Assembly (NCBI GenBank): GCA_034231615.1
Contig: CM067306.1
Coordinates: 32,791,363-32,855,362 of the forward strand
Direction: 5' to 3'
Source of the DNA: Meghimatium bilineatum
Taxonomy: Eukaryota > Mollusca > Gastropoda > Stylommatophora > Philomycidae
Length of the DNA stretch: 64,000 nucleotides
Text below: more notes on this DNA, generated by a model
What the model saw: only the letters and a program-made list of their open reading frames with translations
Told to the model about the DNA's origin: nothing
Database searches by the model: none
The DNA's letters: not shown here
How positions within the stretch are numbered: position 1 is the stretch's first letter

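Overview
The window is intron-rich, AT-rich animal DNA with no bacterial features. Its one recognisable host gene is the 3' two-thirds or so of WASHC2 (FAM21), the long-tailed subunit of the WASH complex, on the minus strand. I find 14 coding exons, lettered a to n in transcript order: a = 63890-64000 (cut by the window edge) through n = 20834-20955 (stop codon). Reading phase agrees at all 13 junctions and the exons give 926 codons of tail plus a stop. The head domain and promoter lie beyond position 64000. The tail has many Leu-Phe/acidic/Leu-Phe (LFa-type) motifs, three copies of a PAGAVSMFGG module, a capping-protein-interaction-like motif and a DDPL-type C-terminus. The mix of SINEs, LINE tails and TTAA MITEs fits a marine invertebrate, perhaps a mollusc; the species cannot be fixed from this sequence.

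Layout. 1-20.4 kb lies downstream of the gene and holds no intact host gene. It contains transposon and LINE remnants, a 60-copy 19-bp satellite (6645-7784), two large foldback hairpins, nested insertions (9558-11044) and TTAA-bounded MITEs. 20.4-64 kb is the gene. Only about 2.8 kb of this is coding; the introns are filled with LINE copies, MITEs, tRNA-derived SINEs and a different tandem repeat in almost every intron (units of 18, 24, 30, 33, 36, 44 and 54 bp).

Most notable: two near-identical I-like LINE copies in opposite orientation (47972-50070 and 52637-54452) flank the single exon d. The 5' splice sites of exons b and j are each followed by a ladder of donor-like copies. An 18-bp satellite next to exon c is an in-frame expansion of six codons of a LINE reverse transcriptase. 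A TTAA MITE ends 31 bp from the acceptor of exon g. An unassigned 1.38-kb element with 12-bp target duplications sits in the intron after exon k. I recognised no LTR retrovirus, Polinton or other capsid-bearing element.
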